From the NCBI GenBank assembly GCA_015499985.1, contig JAAAUF010000095.1, forward strand, positions 2,574-66,573: DNA of 64,000 nucleotides, given 5' to 3'. The notes beneath the pieces are model-generated. The model did no database searches and was not told the DNA's origin. It was given only the letters and a program-made list of their open reading frames with translations. Numbering within the stretch: the stretch's first letter is position 1; each line of letters opens with the position of its first letter. The position numbers and the translations under genes were made by a program. The DNA is from Haplosporangium gracile. Its lineage: Eukaryota; Mortierellomycota; Mortierellomycetes; Mortierellales; Mortierellaceae. This document shows positions 1 to 11,860 of the stretch, in pieces.

Positions 1-746
1 AAAAAAAAAGGAGAAAAAAAAAAAAAAAAAAGGATTTTTTTTTTTTTTGGCTGGCTCGACTAGCTCATACTCAAGACAAAGGTGTTCGTGCCCCTGTTGT
101 ATTTGTGTCTGCAGAAGAAAGCACCATATATGTTCCAGGAACAGAGAGAACAAAGGAATAAAAGAGAGAGAAGCGACAAGTGCGAAGGTGTGTGTTTTGT
201 TTTCTACCTGTGCTCTTCTGTACAATTGGTGCGTGTTGCCCCCGTGTAGACAGACATCTAGGCGACATTAAGGTTGTCGCCCACAGCGAGTCAGGAGCGT
301 CTCTTTTTTCACTCTCCATGTCCCTCAGTTGAGGAAAAGTCTTTTTTTTTTTCTGTTGTGTTCCTGGGTCGGCCTTTTATTTTCTCCTCTTTTTTTCTTT
401 TCCTCCTCTTTTCCTCCGCCACCATCTCTCCTTTCCCTTTTCCTTTCCCTTGCCTCCTTCCCTTTCCCCTTCATCCCTTCTTCGTCCTTCTTGCTCATCA
501 TCTCTCCACGCATATACCCCATTTATCTACCTCTATTATTTTTACCTTCATCCTCACCCCTCTCCCTATCTCTCGTTTCTTACTCGCACTCCTTCACACC
601 CCACACCTTCACCCGCACTCTCATTCAATCTCGCCCATCTCTGTCCATCATCGTTTTTGCACACCTTCATCCATAAAACGCAACAAGCGACAACAATAAC
701 AACAACAACAACAGCAACAGCAAAGGAAAAAAGAAGAAACTCCAAT
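1..746. other. 5' flank and leader of the PAK gene
   Basis: No convincing gene is seen here. The first 50 bases are A and T runs. From about 300 to 700 the plus strand is strongly pyrimidine-rich (long C/T tracts), followed by a CAA-rich stretch just before the ATG at 747. This is the usual look of a fungal promoter and 5' leader. Open frames in this stretch are low-complexity Phe/Ser/Pro or Lys/Arg translations of the pyrimidine tract and are not believed. Confidence 0.5.
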
Positions 747-3700
747 ATGGGCCAAAAAATGTCGTCCGAGGGCGCGATCCACGGCCACGGCTCCAAGCCT
801 GAGGACTGGTACCTGCCCAACAACAACCACAACAACCCCGGCTTGAAGTCAAAGGGATACTCCAATAATAACAACAACAACAACAACAATGCGCGCTCGT
901 CCCCAGCAAGCTCAACAACGGGACACTTCCAAGGATACCACCGCAACAGGGCATCTTCTTTGACTAACAACAGGAACGTCTCCACCACCTCCTTCGCCAG
1001 CAGCGCACCCAACCAGCATCACCAGCAACGAGGAGCCGCATATCTCCACGCCAACCAGTCCTCCTCCAGTCTCGCCCAGTGGTCCCCCGGTCGCAATAAG
1101 AACACTCACGCCCACGCCAAAAAGATTGTCAACATTGGCGAACCCACCGATATCGAGCACGGCATCCACGTCGAATACAACCACGAACGCCGCAAGTTTA
1201 TGGGCATCCCCGACGTTTGGCAGAACGAGGTTCCCACCGACGATCCTCTCGACACCACCTGCATCAGCCCCCATCTCGTGCCCACCGCACGACACCAGCC
1301 CATGCTTAACCCAAACCTCCCCTCCGAAGGTAATGCATCATTTGTGTCCCTTATTCTTCAGTCATCATCTCGTTTTCTGCTATTGTTTGTTTGTTTGTTT
1401 GTGTCTGTGAACACAAAGAAAGAAGGATTACTAATAGCCTGCTTTGCTTCTTCCCTTGGACTATTCCTTTGTTCTGTATGCTTCCTTTTCTCATCTCCTT
1501 TGCTTTCTTTTTTCCTTCGACTTCCTCCATTTGCGCACACCGAATCATCTCAGAGCATAAGATCGGATGGCCGTACAACGTTCAACACAAGGCTCACGTC
1601 GACGTCGATATCTCACAGAGTGGCAAGGTTGGTCTCAAGGTAAGACTTTTTGCTCACTTTGTTTGCGTGCGCTTTTTTCTTTTTTCTTTTTTTTTTTTTG
1701 CTTTCTATTTTTCTTTTCCTTTTTTTTTTCTATTCCATTCCTTTGCCGACTTGCCGAACGTGAACCTGGCGCTCACAAACACAAACACCACACACATCAT
1801 TCTAACCAAAATCTTTTCACTTGGACCCCTCCCCTTCCCCTGCTCACTCTCCTTCCTTTATCCGTCCCGCCTTTGCTTCTCTCTTTGCAATAGGGCTTGC
1901 CAAATGAATGGATGACAATACTAAAGGAGCAAGGAATTACCGAACAGGAGGTCAAGCAGCACCCCCAGGCACTTAGGAAATTGATGCAGCTGCAACTTAA
2001 CGATCTAGAGTTGCCTCCACCATCACGACCACCACCTCCTCCACCAAAGCCGAATAATACCCCTCTCGCTGCCCTTGCCAGTGCTCCTGGAGTCGTACCT
2101 CGAGGTCCTGACACCCGGCCATCACGACAGGATCAACCAGGGTACTCATTAACACCCAAAACAGATTTGACCATCAATCCTCGTCGCACCTCCAGTCTCA
2201 ACCCTGCCGGACGCAACCCACTCGAATCCCCCCAGGCCAACAAACTCACTTTTCCATCGACTGGTCGACCTTCACCAGCACCACGGACAAACAGCGACAG
2301 TTGGGACGCCAAAACAATGGTTGGGTCTGTGCCAAAGACGCCGACCAACTTTGGTATGGGATCTGTTCGAGAGTCAGACGAGACACCTCAAGACTATTCA
2401 CGGACCCGGAATCACTCTGCAGGAGCCTCACCAAGCGAGGGACGGGATTCTTGGAAACCTTCACCAAGGGAGAGCGCAGAATCGCATGCCTCATCTAGGA
2501 CACGGACCGCAGATTCAACTTGTTCCACACCCAAAGTTCAACAGCGCGCTTCGGATGCATCAGAGACAACGACAGCATCTGCAACATCCGCAACTCATCA
2601 CGAAGAGCGGGGAGCAACAATGCCCAGTCAGCCATTAACTACCCAGTCACCCACCTCTGTGTCGGCCCCCTCTACCCCTACGCAAGTCGCTGCATCTCCT
2701 TCCACTTCTTTGCGCAAGCCAGACTCTGTTCCAGGACCCATGCGTGCGCCCACGGACTCGAACCCCTTGCCTATTTCGTCTTATTTCAAGGAACGGTCTC
2801 CCGCCATTGTTACCATCCCTCAGGCAACCAAGAGCACTGCTGGTCCTTCGCCAATGTCGCCACCCGTCTCTAGCAGTACTTCGGCCTCTCCGAGCATCAT
2901 GACTCCTCATCACCTTCGTCGAAAATCGGTCAAGAGCATGTACGTCAACATCCCCACCCCAGCCCATGTCGACGCAGCATTGGAGAACGGTGACCGTGCG
3001 GCCGGTGGCACGCCTCCGGATGTGAGCGGAGGAGCCATCTCTCGCGAAGAGGAAGAAAAGCGCCAAAAACTCATGCCTACCTTGTCGGACGATTTGCTGC
3101 GAAAGTATGCTCTGGAACCCGTGGGCTCATCTCCACTGGCCAAGGGACCAGGGGAAGCTGCTACCTCCAATGGATCTACATCCGCAAAGGAGAAGGCACA
3201 AGAAATAGAGGGGAACACTGTAGCAGAGTCGAACTCTATTCAGGACTGGACTGCAGAGGACGAGGAGGACATCTCCGTTATTGAAGAGTATGGGCTCCAG
3301 TCACTTCTCAGCCGGCCCAGACCCAAGGACCCTCACCAGCTGTACGGAGAGATTGTCAAGATTGCAGAGGGCGAGTCTGGATTCTTATTCTCGGCTACTG
3401 AGAGCTCATCAGGCCAACTGGTTGCGATCAAGATGGTCGCCAAGACGGTGACGGCCAAAATGAAGACGATCCGCAACGAATTGGAGCTGATGAAGGCAAG
3501 TCACCATGACAATATTGTCGCCTTTGTGGATTGTCACTTGTCGCCAACGGAGCTCTGGATGGTCATGGAGCGTATGGACATTTCTCTCGCAGACGTGATT
3601 GCGATCAACCCCTATAAGGGCCAGCGTCACCCGGATCAGGGGCTCTTGCAGGAGTGTCATATGGCGAGAGTTGCCAAGGACATTTTGGAGGCCATCTCGT

Positions 3701-4327
3701 ATCTTCACGGGGAGAACCGGATCCACCGTGATATTCGCAGTGACAACATCCTGCTGGATTCCCAGGGACGAGTCAAATTGGCGGATTTCGGGCACTCGGT
3801 GCAGTTGACCAAGGAGCAGCCCAGGAGGAACTCTGTGGTCGGAACACCTTACTGGATGGCACCCGAGGTCATCCAGGGCTGGAACTATGGAACTCGTGTC
3901 GATATTTGGAGTTTGGGTATCGTCATGCGCGAGATGATCGAGGGCGAGCCACCATACCTCCACGAGCCCCCACTTCGCGTAAGTTTTTCTTGAGTATTTT
4001 TGCACTAAGTGCTATTGCTCTTTTAATGGCTTATTGAAATGATCGCTAACAGTCGCTTTTTATGTTTTTTGTGTCTATTAGGCTATGTTTTTGATAGCAA
4101 GTGGAGCATTGCCAGCGATCAAGCACCAGGGACTTGCATCCAAGAGATGCCAATCGTTCGTGGAAGTGTGTACTTCAGGCGAAGGAGAAGATAGACCAAG
4201 TGCCGGTGAGCTACTGTCGCATCCATTTTTGGGTCTTGCTTGTGACGCCTCCATTATGGCTCAGTTGCTCACAAGAACATATGAGCTGGAGGCTGCTGCC
4301 GGTGATGAAGACGAAGAGGAGGAGTAG
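747..4327 (+). CDS. PAK/Ste20-family protein kinase with two CRIB motifs
   Basis: Four exons are inferred: 747-1329, 1554-1639, 1894-3978 and 4082-4327, giving 999 aa. All joins keep phase. Two CRIB (Cdc42/Rac-binding) motifs are visible. The first is I130-G-E-P with H138, H141 and V142. The second is I198-G-W-P with H206, H209 and V210, and runs on into GLPNEW across an intron. A long Ser/Pro/Thr-rich linker follows, holding a proline run (PPPPPPK) that could bind SH3 domains. The C-terminal kinase domain (about 720-980) has VAIK (K736), HRD (D836), DFG (D854) and the PAK-type activation segment GTPYWMAPE. The catalytic loop reads HRDIRSDN, with Arg where PAKs normally have Lys. No PH domain is seen, so it is Ste20/PAK-like and not Cla4-like. 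The expected role is a Cdc42/Rac effector in polarity and MAPK signalling. The start is the first ATG after the CAA-rich leader and is followed by MGQKMSSEG. Confidence 0.88.
864..890 (+). repeat. AAT/AAC triplet run coding poly-Asn
   Basis: Nine consecutive Asn codons (AAT, AAT, then AAC repeats, then AAT) lie in exon 1 of the PAK gene. It is an in-frame microsatellite in a disordered part of the protein, upstream of the first CRIB motif. Confidence 0.9.
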
Positions 4328-4443
4328 ATTGCTTCGTCATTTTTTTTTTTTTTTGGACCTTTTTTGAGCTTTTTCTTTTTCCCATTTCCGTTCGTCTTGT
4401 GCATCCTCTTTAAATGCACTCTTGCAGGCCATATGATGGCCGT

Positions 4444-4449
4444 AATAAA
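4444..4449 (+). terminator. AATAAA polyadenylation-type signal of the PAK gene
   Basis: AATAAA lies 117 bases after the PAK stop codon, in the short 196-base convergent gap between PAK and the MAK5 3' end. The position fits a cleavage and polyadenylation signal for the plus-strand gene. This rests on motif and position only. Confidence 0.45.
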
Positions 4450-4523
4450 GAAAAACAAAACGCAAATAATAATGATGAAAAGTCTATGAATGCAGTGTTA
4501 TTAAAAATGCTATGCTTGTGTTT

Positions 4524-7500
4524 TTATACGGTGGTGGTGGTAGGAGTAGCGGCAGCCTTCTTCTTGTTAGACTTCTTCTGTGCCTTAATATCGTCCAAGG
4601 CGGTAGACTTGATGTGAGCAGGCATCAAGGGGTTATGGTTCGCAGAGTCTCTCAACCGATCAGCGAGGTCCCGGATGGCTCCCGAGGTGATATATTTGGC
4701 AGAAGCACCCTGGGGCATAACCCTTGTTTGGAGCATGGCCTTCAATTCTGCTCGCATGGCCTTGATCTTGTTCTTGCGGCCCGTCATCGCAGAGTTGTCC
4801 TCGTCATCACCACCCTTGTTCCTTGAGGACTTAGGGGCAGCGTTTAGGACATCCTCGTCAAGAATAATATCCATTGCTTCTGCGGATTTCAACATCCAGT
4901 CGTCTTGATGGGCCGACTAGAGGGATTTGAAAAAGGAGAGGAAGAAATAAATTAGCACATGAGTATTCGGTAACACATGTAAATCAGTATTAGCGAGAAA
5001 TGAATACAACATACCTTTTGGACGCGATGCTCTTGTTCGTCAATCTTCTTAGCAAGGGCGACGCGCTTCTTCATCTCGGTGATGACTCCACGGTCGACAG
5101 GGAAATCAGGGATGCCTCCGGTCTGGTCCTTCTTAAGGGTGACACACATCTTTCTGTAGAGCTGGACCTCGTCAGGTCCACAGATCAACAACGAAATACC
5201 CTCATTCTCGGCACGAGCAGTACGACCAGACCGATGAACATAGATATCTCCGGAGCGAGGCACCTGGTAATGGATAACATGATCGACCAAAGGGATATCC
5301 AAACCGCGAGCAGCCACGTCTGAGGCAATCATGAATGCAAATGGGTTCGACTTGAACCGGTCCAGGTTCTTGAGACGCTGACGCTGCTGCATCTGAGCGT
5401 GCATTCCCAGAGCCTCGATTCCGAGCAACTGCATCATTGGAACCAAGTGACGGATGGCGTCGATTGAGTTCACGAAGACCAGGGTGCGACCGGGGTACTT
5501 TTTGGCAAAGTAGTACAAGTACAGGTCCTTCTCGGTGGTCAAGCAGTCAATCTTGGCCTCCAACAGCTTTGACGCGACAATCTTCTCGGAACCAACGTTG
5601 ACCAGGGCTGGCGACTCGTCATGGAACTCGATCCTCTCCATCAAATCCTCGAGGGTACCCTCCGTCGACTGCTCGGCAGACTTGGCCTTGTTCTTCTTGC
5701 GGGTCAAATTCAACGACAGCTCTTTGGACAATGTCGCAGTGAAGATGAAGGTCTGGCGAGAAAACTCGTAGTCGGTCCTGGCAATCGAAGTAGGCTTGAT
5801 GGTATCCTTCTTGTCCTCGCTATCCTTCTCCCGATTTTCATCATTGGCACCGTTGGCAGCCTTGGCAGCAGCGGCAGCCTTGACATGTTGATCCCAATCG
5901 CTGGTCTTCTCCCGCTTGCGCTCCAACAGTTTCAAAATGTTGCTCAGCTCCTCGAAATGTCCCGATTCCAGCATGCGATCAGCTTCATCCAGCACCAAGA
6001 ACCTTGCCTGGATCAATCTTTCGGAGTACGTAGGGTTGGTCGAGATCAGCTCCCAAAGCCGTCCTGGGGTCGCAACAATAATCGCCGGATTCCTGTCCAA
6101 CTGTCTCGTCTGCTTCTGAACCGACATACCTCCGACAATGGGCACCACATGGTGTCCTGTGAATTGGGTGAATGCCACCAAATGATCCTTGACCTGGATG
6201 GCCAACTCACGGGTAGGAGTCAAAATAAGGGCTGTGAGAGACTCGTTCAGGGGCCTGTTGTTCTCCTTGGCAAAGGCCGCCTGTTGAGCAAGGCACTGGA
6301 GGATGGGGAAACCAAAGGCCAATGTCTTTCCGGATCCTGTCTCGGCGACACCGATAACGTCGCGTCCAGCCAAAGCCAGAGGCAAGGCCTGCTCCTGAAT
6401 CTGAGAGGGCTTAGTGAACTTTTGCTTCTTCAGCCCGTTCTCGATCATGGGTGAGAACTTGTAATCCTCCCATGCCGAAATGTCGAAATCTATCATACAA
6501 TAGCAGCAAAACATATAACACCAATGTTAGCTTGCAGATATAGTAGGACAAGGGAATCAAAAATAGCAGCGACAGAAAGACAGGATAACATACCGAGATC
6601 GACGCCCTCTATGGGATCATAGACCTTCTTAGGCTCTTCCTCGGCCTTCAGGATGGCCTTGGCAGCCTTTGCCTCGGCACGTTTCGCCTTGAACTCCTCC
6701 GCCCTAAGAGCGGCCTTCTCCTTCTTGGACAACTTCTTTACTGCTGCCTCGGATCCCTCCTTAGTCTCCTCTTCAGTAGCATCCTCTGATCCGGTAGAGA
6801 CGGTAGCGGTCTCCTGTTCTTTTTTCTCAGACTTGACGGGTTGCTCGTTGACCTCCTTCTTCTCCTTCTTCTCCTTCTTCTCCTTGACGAGTGCCTCGGC
6901 CTTCTTGGCGACAGATTCCTTCTCCTCTTCATCAATGTCCATCTGGTTGCCGTTGTCGTTACCTTCGGCCTCTACCTCTGCCATGACGGCATCGCCATCG
7001 GTATCCTGCGATCCCTCCTGCTGTTGCTTGATTAGAGTGTCCTCGTCAAACGTATCAATATCGTAAAAGACCTCACCATTCTCCACGAACAAAGGTTCCG
7101 AGTGCTTGACATTCTTTCCCTTCTTTGTCGCCGCGGCCTTTGCATCGTGCTATAATATGCATTATTATATGAGGAAGTATTAGAACCATGTCGAACTCGA
7201 GCCGACAGAGAGAATGCCGCTGTTGCTCTCGATGTCTGTTTACCTTGAAGACGATAGTCTTTCCTGTGGCGTCGCTACCCTCGTAGGCAACCTCGACATC
7301 TTCCAGTTCCTCGAGACACAAGAATCCATCCATATCATCCATCATGATGCCCTCAGTGCTGACGGGAGTCCAGCCCCAGTCGTCCATCTTTCCATAGTCT
7401 GCAATAACAATCTCTCCGCCTCCGGCAAGCTTCTTGCCTCCCTTGTTGCCTTTCTTGCCCTTAGCAGCAGCAGCGTTCCTGTTAGCGGCCTTGGCGGCCT

Positions 7501-7837
7501 TCTTGGAGATAAGAACGGGTTCTGGGTTGGAGGGAAGGTCGGGGACGTTAAAAAGAGAGACCTGGTTCCAGTTCTTTTCGTCCTCGGTCATTGACTTTTC
7601 TGCGGATGCAGCCTGGTAGCGGGCACGCTTGCGTTGTGATTTCGAGAGTTCTTTCTTGATGTCGTTGTCTCCTCCCTCTGTGGTATCGTGTTCTCCGTCC
7701 GAGTTGTTGTTGTTATCATCGTGAGGGGTGGTATCGGGTTTTGTTGTAGAGGTGTTGAGGGCTGAGCCCTTTTTCCTTTTGGCGTTGGACCGCTTTGCTA
7801 GTGCGGGAGTAGGATTGTCTTCTACGAGCCAGGCCAT
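4524..7837 (-). CDS. MAK5: ATP-dependent DEAD-box RNA helicase, Mak5/DDX24 type
   Basis: Four exons on the minus strand: 7837-7244, 7149-6594, 6489-5015 and 4916-4524, giving 1005 aa. The ATG gives MAWLVEDNP. The long N-terminus is Lys/Asp/Glu-rich and contains KMDDWGWTPVSTEG. The helicase core shows AETGSGKT (motif I), PTRELAIQV (Ia), VATPGR, DEAD, FTATL (motif III, Thr where Ser is usual), ASDVAARGLDIP and HRSGRTARA (motif VI). A large acidic insertion sits between the DEAD and TATL motifs, as in the Mak5/DDX24 branch. The C-terminus is a Lys/Ala tail. Family knowledge places it in the nucleolus in 60S subunit biogenesis. It converges on PAK, with a 196-base gap. The splice phases all close and the architecture is typical, so the assignment is secure. 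Confidence 0.92.
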
Positions 7838-10425
7838 TTTGTTGTTAATGGGAGGAGGAGGGAAGGAGAGGGAAGGGTGAATGAGAGGAAAGGGTGTGAG
7901 GCGGAGATAATATAAACAACTGTTCCTGTACACTCCTTCTGGCCCTGGTTGAACTTGAAGCTCAAAAAAAAAAAAAAAAAGACAAGTTCGATGAAAACAC
8001 ACAAGCCACCAACAGTCACATATTCTCAATGCCAAAAATCAGGAACAATTCAAATCTGATCGTGGGTACACAGCTCCTCACCCCTCTTCGCGCACCATAC
8101 CGTCAACGCCCACTTATGTTAGTTTTTGAATTTGAAGAAGTTAAAAAGTAACCCGCCAGGGACGGGACCAAAAATATGGATCAACTCCATTGTGTATGGC
8201 TGTAACTCGAAAACGTCAGGTAAAAGGCATGATGTTTGTTCGATATAGTTATAACCACTAGAGCGCGATAGGAGCGAAAAAACACCCTGTCCTTTGTCTT
8301 TATATCTAAAGGACTGCTTCTTTGTCGAGCCTTCCGTTTCATCCTCAATATGCGGTATGGGTACCATGGGGCATCGGATTTCAGTTTATCACCGAACTTT
8401 AACATCTAAATCTTCAATTTGTAGTGAGACTGTCAAATAGATATGGAAGGAAAAAATAAGCGTCCCAAGTCTCTCTCAGTGAACAAGTCCGACGAGAAGG
8501 AACTAGAAGAACTACTACTGGGTCTTGATGGCCTTCATAACATCAAGCTCTCGCGTTTGATATAGTCAGTTCTCATCAAGTGGACCTGCGCATCCACTAA
8601 TCTGCTCGATATATATTACTTAATGTCGTCCGAAGGGTAGTCAAAGCAGCCCAGTACCGAAAAGGCCCCAACAATCTTCATTCTCGCAGTCTGCAGGAAA
8701 TTTCAAGGCCTCTTTGACTGTCTAGGCTCTGCAGGCGGAATCACTCGTTCCCAAAGTTACCCCTCTTTGAGTTCTCATGCGTCGTATATCGAAGGGTCGT
8801 CATCTTCGGACCCATTGGAGTAACTGGACCGCCTTTCATGGACCTTCATCCAGTTAAAGTAGCCCTTCCCGTCTGAGTCTGCACCACTGCTGTCTGCATT
8901 TTCTTTACTGTCGTCTAGTTCAGGAAAACATACTGTTGCCGAATTTGTCCCAGTCGTCGTCTGAGTTCTCGTCTAAGTCCGGCGGATCTGGAGGCAAAGC
9001 ATCCACTACCTCGATCGAATACCTGGAGCTCTCGTCCGAGTTCGGGTATGGAGATAAAGCACCCACTGCCTTCACCGAATCGTCTGATCCTGGTTGTGGT
9101 TCTGAATCGCCGTTTATTAATGTTAGTTCCTGCCACGCTAGCTCCGGGCTGGATTCATACTGTGCGATGTACTATGAGCCTTCCCTCCTGAAGGGCCCCC
9201 TGATTCACATATCGTTTTACTTGTTCGTCCCCGCACCCTTCTTCATTGGCTTTTGTGAACCATCACTCTCCTCGTCCTCAGTGCCATAAGGAAAACATCC
9301 GGTGACGACCACCGTGCAGTCTCCCTCTCGAGTCGTTACCGACAGCCACTCACTACTTCTTGCCATCTACTCGTCCCTACACTACATGCATCTCGGAACC
9401 GCTGTCAAAAATATTTAAATACGTGGTTCCTGGACAACCTTGTCTGAAACCAATGACGCTTTGACCAGTAGGATAATCATCTCTACCTAGCCCTTACCTG
9501 TTTCCTCTTCGGTATTTTGTCGTGCACCTTTCTGCTAACCTGCTATATCTCATCGTAACCTTCTAAGTTACTTCAGTAGCACAAACGCACAGCCAACAAA
9601 TTGCGAGACCTATGTCAGTCTGATGACGAATGCTGCTTCGCTCATCATCTCTCCCGCGGGACTCACCATCCACCTGATCTCGACCAACGATCTCCACAAC
9701 CAACATTCAGCTCAGTGGATCCTCTGACAGAATTATTCTCATTGTAAGAAGTTCTTGGTAGGAAGGAAAGAGAAAAGAGAAACGCGATTGTAAGGAGGAC
9801 TTGACATAGCTGTGGTGTGCATGATCATCTAACTGCTCCTTGTAAACTCTGGTTAGGCGCTCTCTAGAGTTCAATCGGGTTGCAACACGGACCTACGAAT
9901 TCTAACTGCCAGTAACTTATGCTCCACCGGACTGTAATCATGTAAGCATTGGAGACACGAGGCAACACGCAGCAACACGCAGCAACGTTCACGGCGTTGT
10001 TGAATTAAATGAGAGGACCTTAGAGTTGTTGGAGCAGAGTGGTACAGTAGGCTGGTTTGAATTTTAGTATGTTATTAATATGCAGCTTGGAGCAGCAGCT
10101 TTCATTTGCTGATTCTTTTTGTTCAAGTGTTATCCTAACCCATCATCGCAATTGTCCAATGAAAGGGCCGCCAACGTACTATCAATGCAGACAAAAACTA
10201 TTCAGGACTCGTGTGGAACAACCACAAAAGTGTAATTTTTACCGTAACATTAGAATACAAAAGTCGGTGATATGAGGCTTACATTTGAACCTCATTCAGG
10301 AACAAAAGCCGACAACAAGAGTTTAAAGTTATTCACGCTAATTCAGAAATAATTACCTGGTTAGCCAGGTTGTGCCTGGCTTCTGAGCGCCGTCACCAGC
10401 GTCAGATTATCTCTCTGCCGGAAAC
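7838..10425. other. Gene-poor region upstream of MAK5
   Basis: The first 300 bases are the promoter and leader of MAK5 (minus strand), with a poly-A run near 7965-7980. Beyond it no intact gene is seen. A 40-codon frame at 8442-8564 (plus; MEGKNKRPKS start, EKELEELLLG inside) and an acidic minus-strand fragment (entered separately) look like remnants of coding DNA. The rest has frequent stops in all frames. Confidence 0.5.
8774..9287 (-). pseudogene. Decayed acidic/Ser-rich coding remnant
   Basis: Read on the minus strand, short open stretches in shifting frames share an unusual acidic, Ser-rich composition. Examples are YGTEDEESDGSQKP, SPELAWQELTLINGDSE, LPPDPPDLDENSDDDWDKFG and NWMKVHERRSSYSNGSEDDD. 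Each ends at a stop or a frame break within 60 codons. The shared composition on one strand suggests a former gene for a disordered acidic protein, or the tail of a transposase, now broken. No family is recognised, so this is inference from composition only. Confidence 0.3.
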
Positions 10426-10872
10426 ATGATCCTCGAAATGTGGAAAAGGAAGAAAGGAGAGAGTGACAAAAGAAAGACGAGCGTTGTTTTTGAAAGTCAA
10501 CTGTTAAGACTAAACAAAAGCCGTTACCCTATTTTGTTGACAGTTGAGAAGATAGTGGGCTGCGGTGATGATAATGTTGATCAACTTGGCTTTTCTAGAC
10601 CGATATCAAAGGTCCATCCACTTCACAACATCCACTGTTGGCTTTTCGCGAAAAGTTCGCTCAACAAGCCTGCGCCAAAGAAAAAAAGGAGAGTATTAGC
10701 AGGAACACATTGGTCAACGCAGGTACGAAATAACGACGAAGTTCAATACTACATTGTTTCTTCAAGTCGCCTAGCTCGGAGAAAGGAAGAAGGATGGAGT
10801 AAGAAAAAAAATGCTCTATCTACTTTTGGCTCTTCGCTAATAACAAACTTTAATGGGCTATTATACGAATGA
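10426..10872 (+). CDS. Hypothetical open frame, 148 codons, unrecognised
   Basis: An ATG-started frame of 148 codons has no recognised domain. It is Lys/Arg-rich and contains a basic cluster, PAPKKKRRVLAG, that would work as a nuclear-localisation-type sequence. There is no signal peptide, membrane span or clear splice site, and no supporting neighbour. It lies in a gene-poor block with decayed fragments. It may be a chance frame or a piece of a dead element, and is listed only because it is the longest clean ATG frame in this region. Confidence 0.18.
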   Translation: MILEMWKRKKGESDKRKTSVVFESQLLRLNKSRYPILLTVEKIVGCGDDNVDQLGFSRPISKVHPLHNIHCWLFAKSSLNKPAPKKKRRVLAGTHWSTQVRNNDEVQYYIVSSSRLARRKEEGWSKKKNALSTFGSSLITNFNGLLYE

Positions 10873-11314
10873 TCCAAGGATTAACACATAATAACCGCAT
10901 GGAGTCTTTTTAAAGCGAGTCTTCAAAACAGCCCAACCTTTTTTTAACGATAGCAATCGCTTTTATCACTTCTATCGCCCATGCTTCAGCTGTCACTGAA
11001 CACAAGTTTTAGCTCAAGTGCTCCACACAACAGAAGGATTGGAACATTTTACTCCCACTTAAAATCGTCCCTTTTTTGGCTCGATGTCGACTTTTGCAAA
11101 ATGGGGGCTCACTCCAACCCATAGCCACACTCAACCTAATAAAAGGTCTAAATCCAAACTTCACTTCCTCGAAAAGAGAAAACTCTCCCTACATACCAAC
11201 AAACAACTACAGCCACGAAAACAACACCAGCACAAAAAAAAAGATCGCTTTCAACCTCCTACTCTTAACTTCCTACCTGAATCCCTTCTCTCCACCTTCA
11301 TTTTGCGCCCTGTC

Positions 11315-11860
11315 ATGCTCCCGACTCAAATCCTCCGCTACTCTCAGACCTAGATCCTCTTGGTCGCACTTGTCAATGCTGGTCTCATCATCCAGCTCTG
11401 GGTCGATTACAGCAAGATGAAAATCGAAATGGAGGTCGCTTCGGATATCTTAATCGATCACGCGGTCTCGTTGCCCCTCGCCCCTATTTCCGCCTTTGTC
11501 GCCTTTGGCGTCGGACCCCACTGGCTCTCTGCCAATTTCCGCTTTGCTTCGATGCTTCTTGCTGCCGTGATTCTCCTTGCTGCAAAGTCCCATCTTGTCC
11601 ACAGGTACTTGGAGCAACACGCGGAGCCCAACCAGATCTGTGCCGAGACATCCAGCGACATTATTGTCTGCAGACCTGCGCAAAGAAGATTCTTCAAGTT
11701 TTATATGAGCATGAATGAGGCCCCCTGCGCTTTTATTCTCGCTGTTCTGGTCATTGCTGAGGCCATCGTTTCTTTGAGAATGGACAAGCGAGCCCGAGAT
11801 ATCTCCAAGTTGGCTGCCGCTCATGACCTCGAGAGCAACCAGTCTGCTCAAAAGGCTTAG
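11315..11860 (+). pseudogene. Four-span membrane protein interrupted by in-frame TAG (or with unresolved first exon)
   Basis: The frame starting at ATG 11315 reads MLPTQILRYSQT, hits TAG at 11351-11353, then continues in the same frame as ILLVALVNAGLIIQLWV. It ends at 11860, 182 codons in all counting the stops. Downstream are three more hydrophobic spans: near AVSLPLAPISAFVAFGVG, FASMLLAAVILLAA and CAFILAVLVIAEAIVSL. The TAG cuts the frame just before the first span. Two readings are possible. It may be a pseudogene or sequence error, or the TAG may be a 3' splice site (pyrimidine-rich CTCAGACCTAG), with the true first exon upstream. I found no good GT donor within 250 bases. The family is unrecognised; a small tetraspan membrane protein is the only supportable description. 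Confidence 0.5.

Noticed and set aside
5621..6454. Long open frame of 277 codons on the plus strand
   Set aside because: It is antisense to the conserved helicase core of MAK5, and its composition is the complement of that gene. It has no domain of its own.
10660..10700. Nuclear-localisation-like PKKKRRV in the 10.4-10.9 kb frame taken as proof of a gene
   Set aside because: A short basic cluster from A-rich DNA is not evidence by itself. The frame lacks homology and context.
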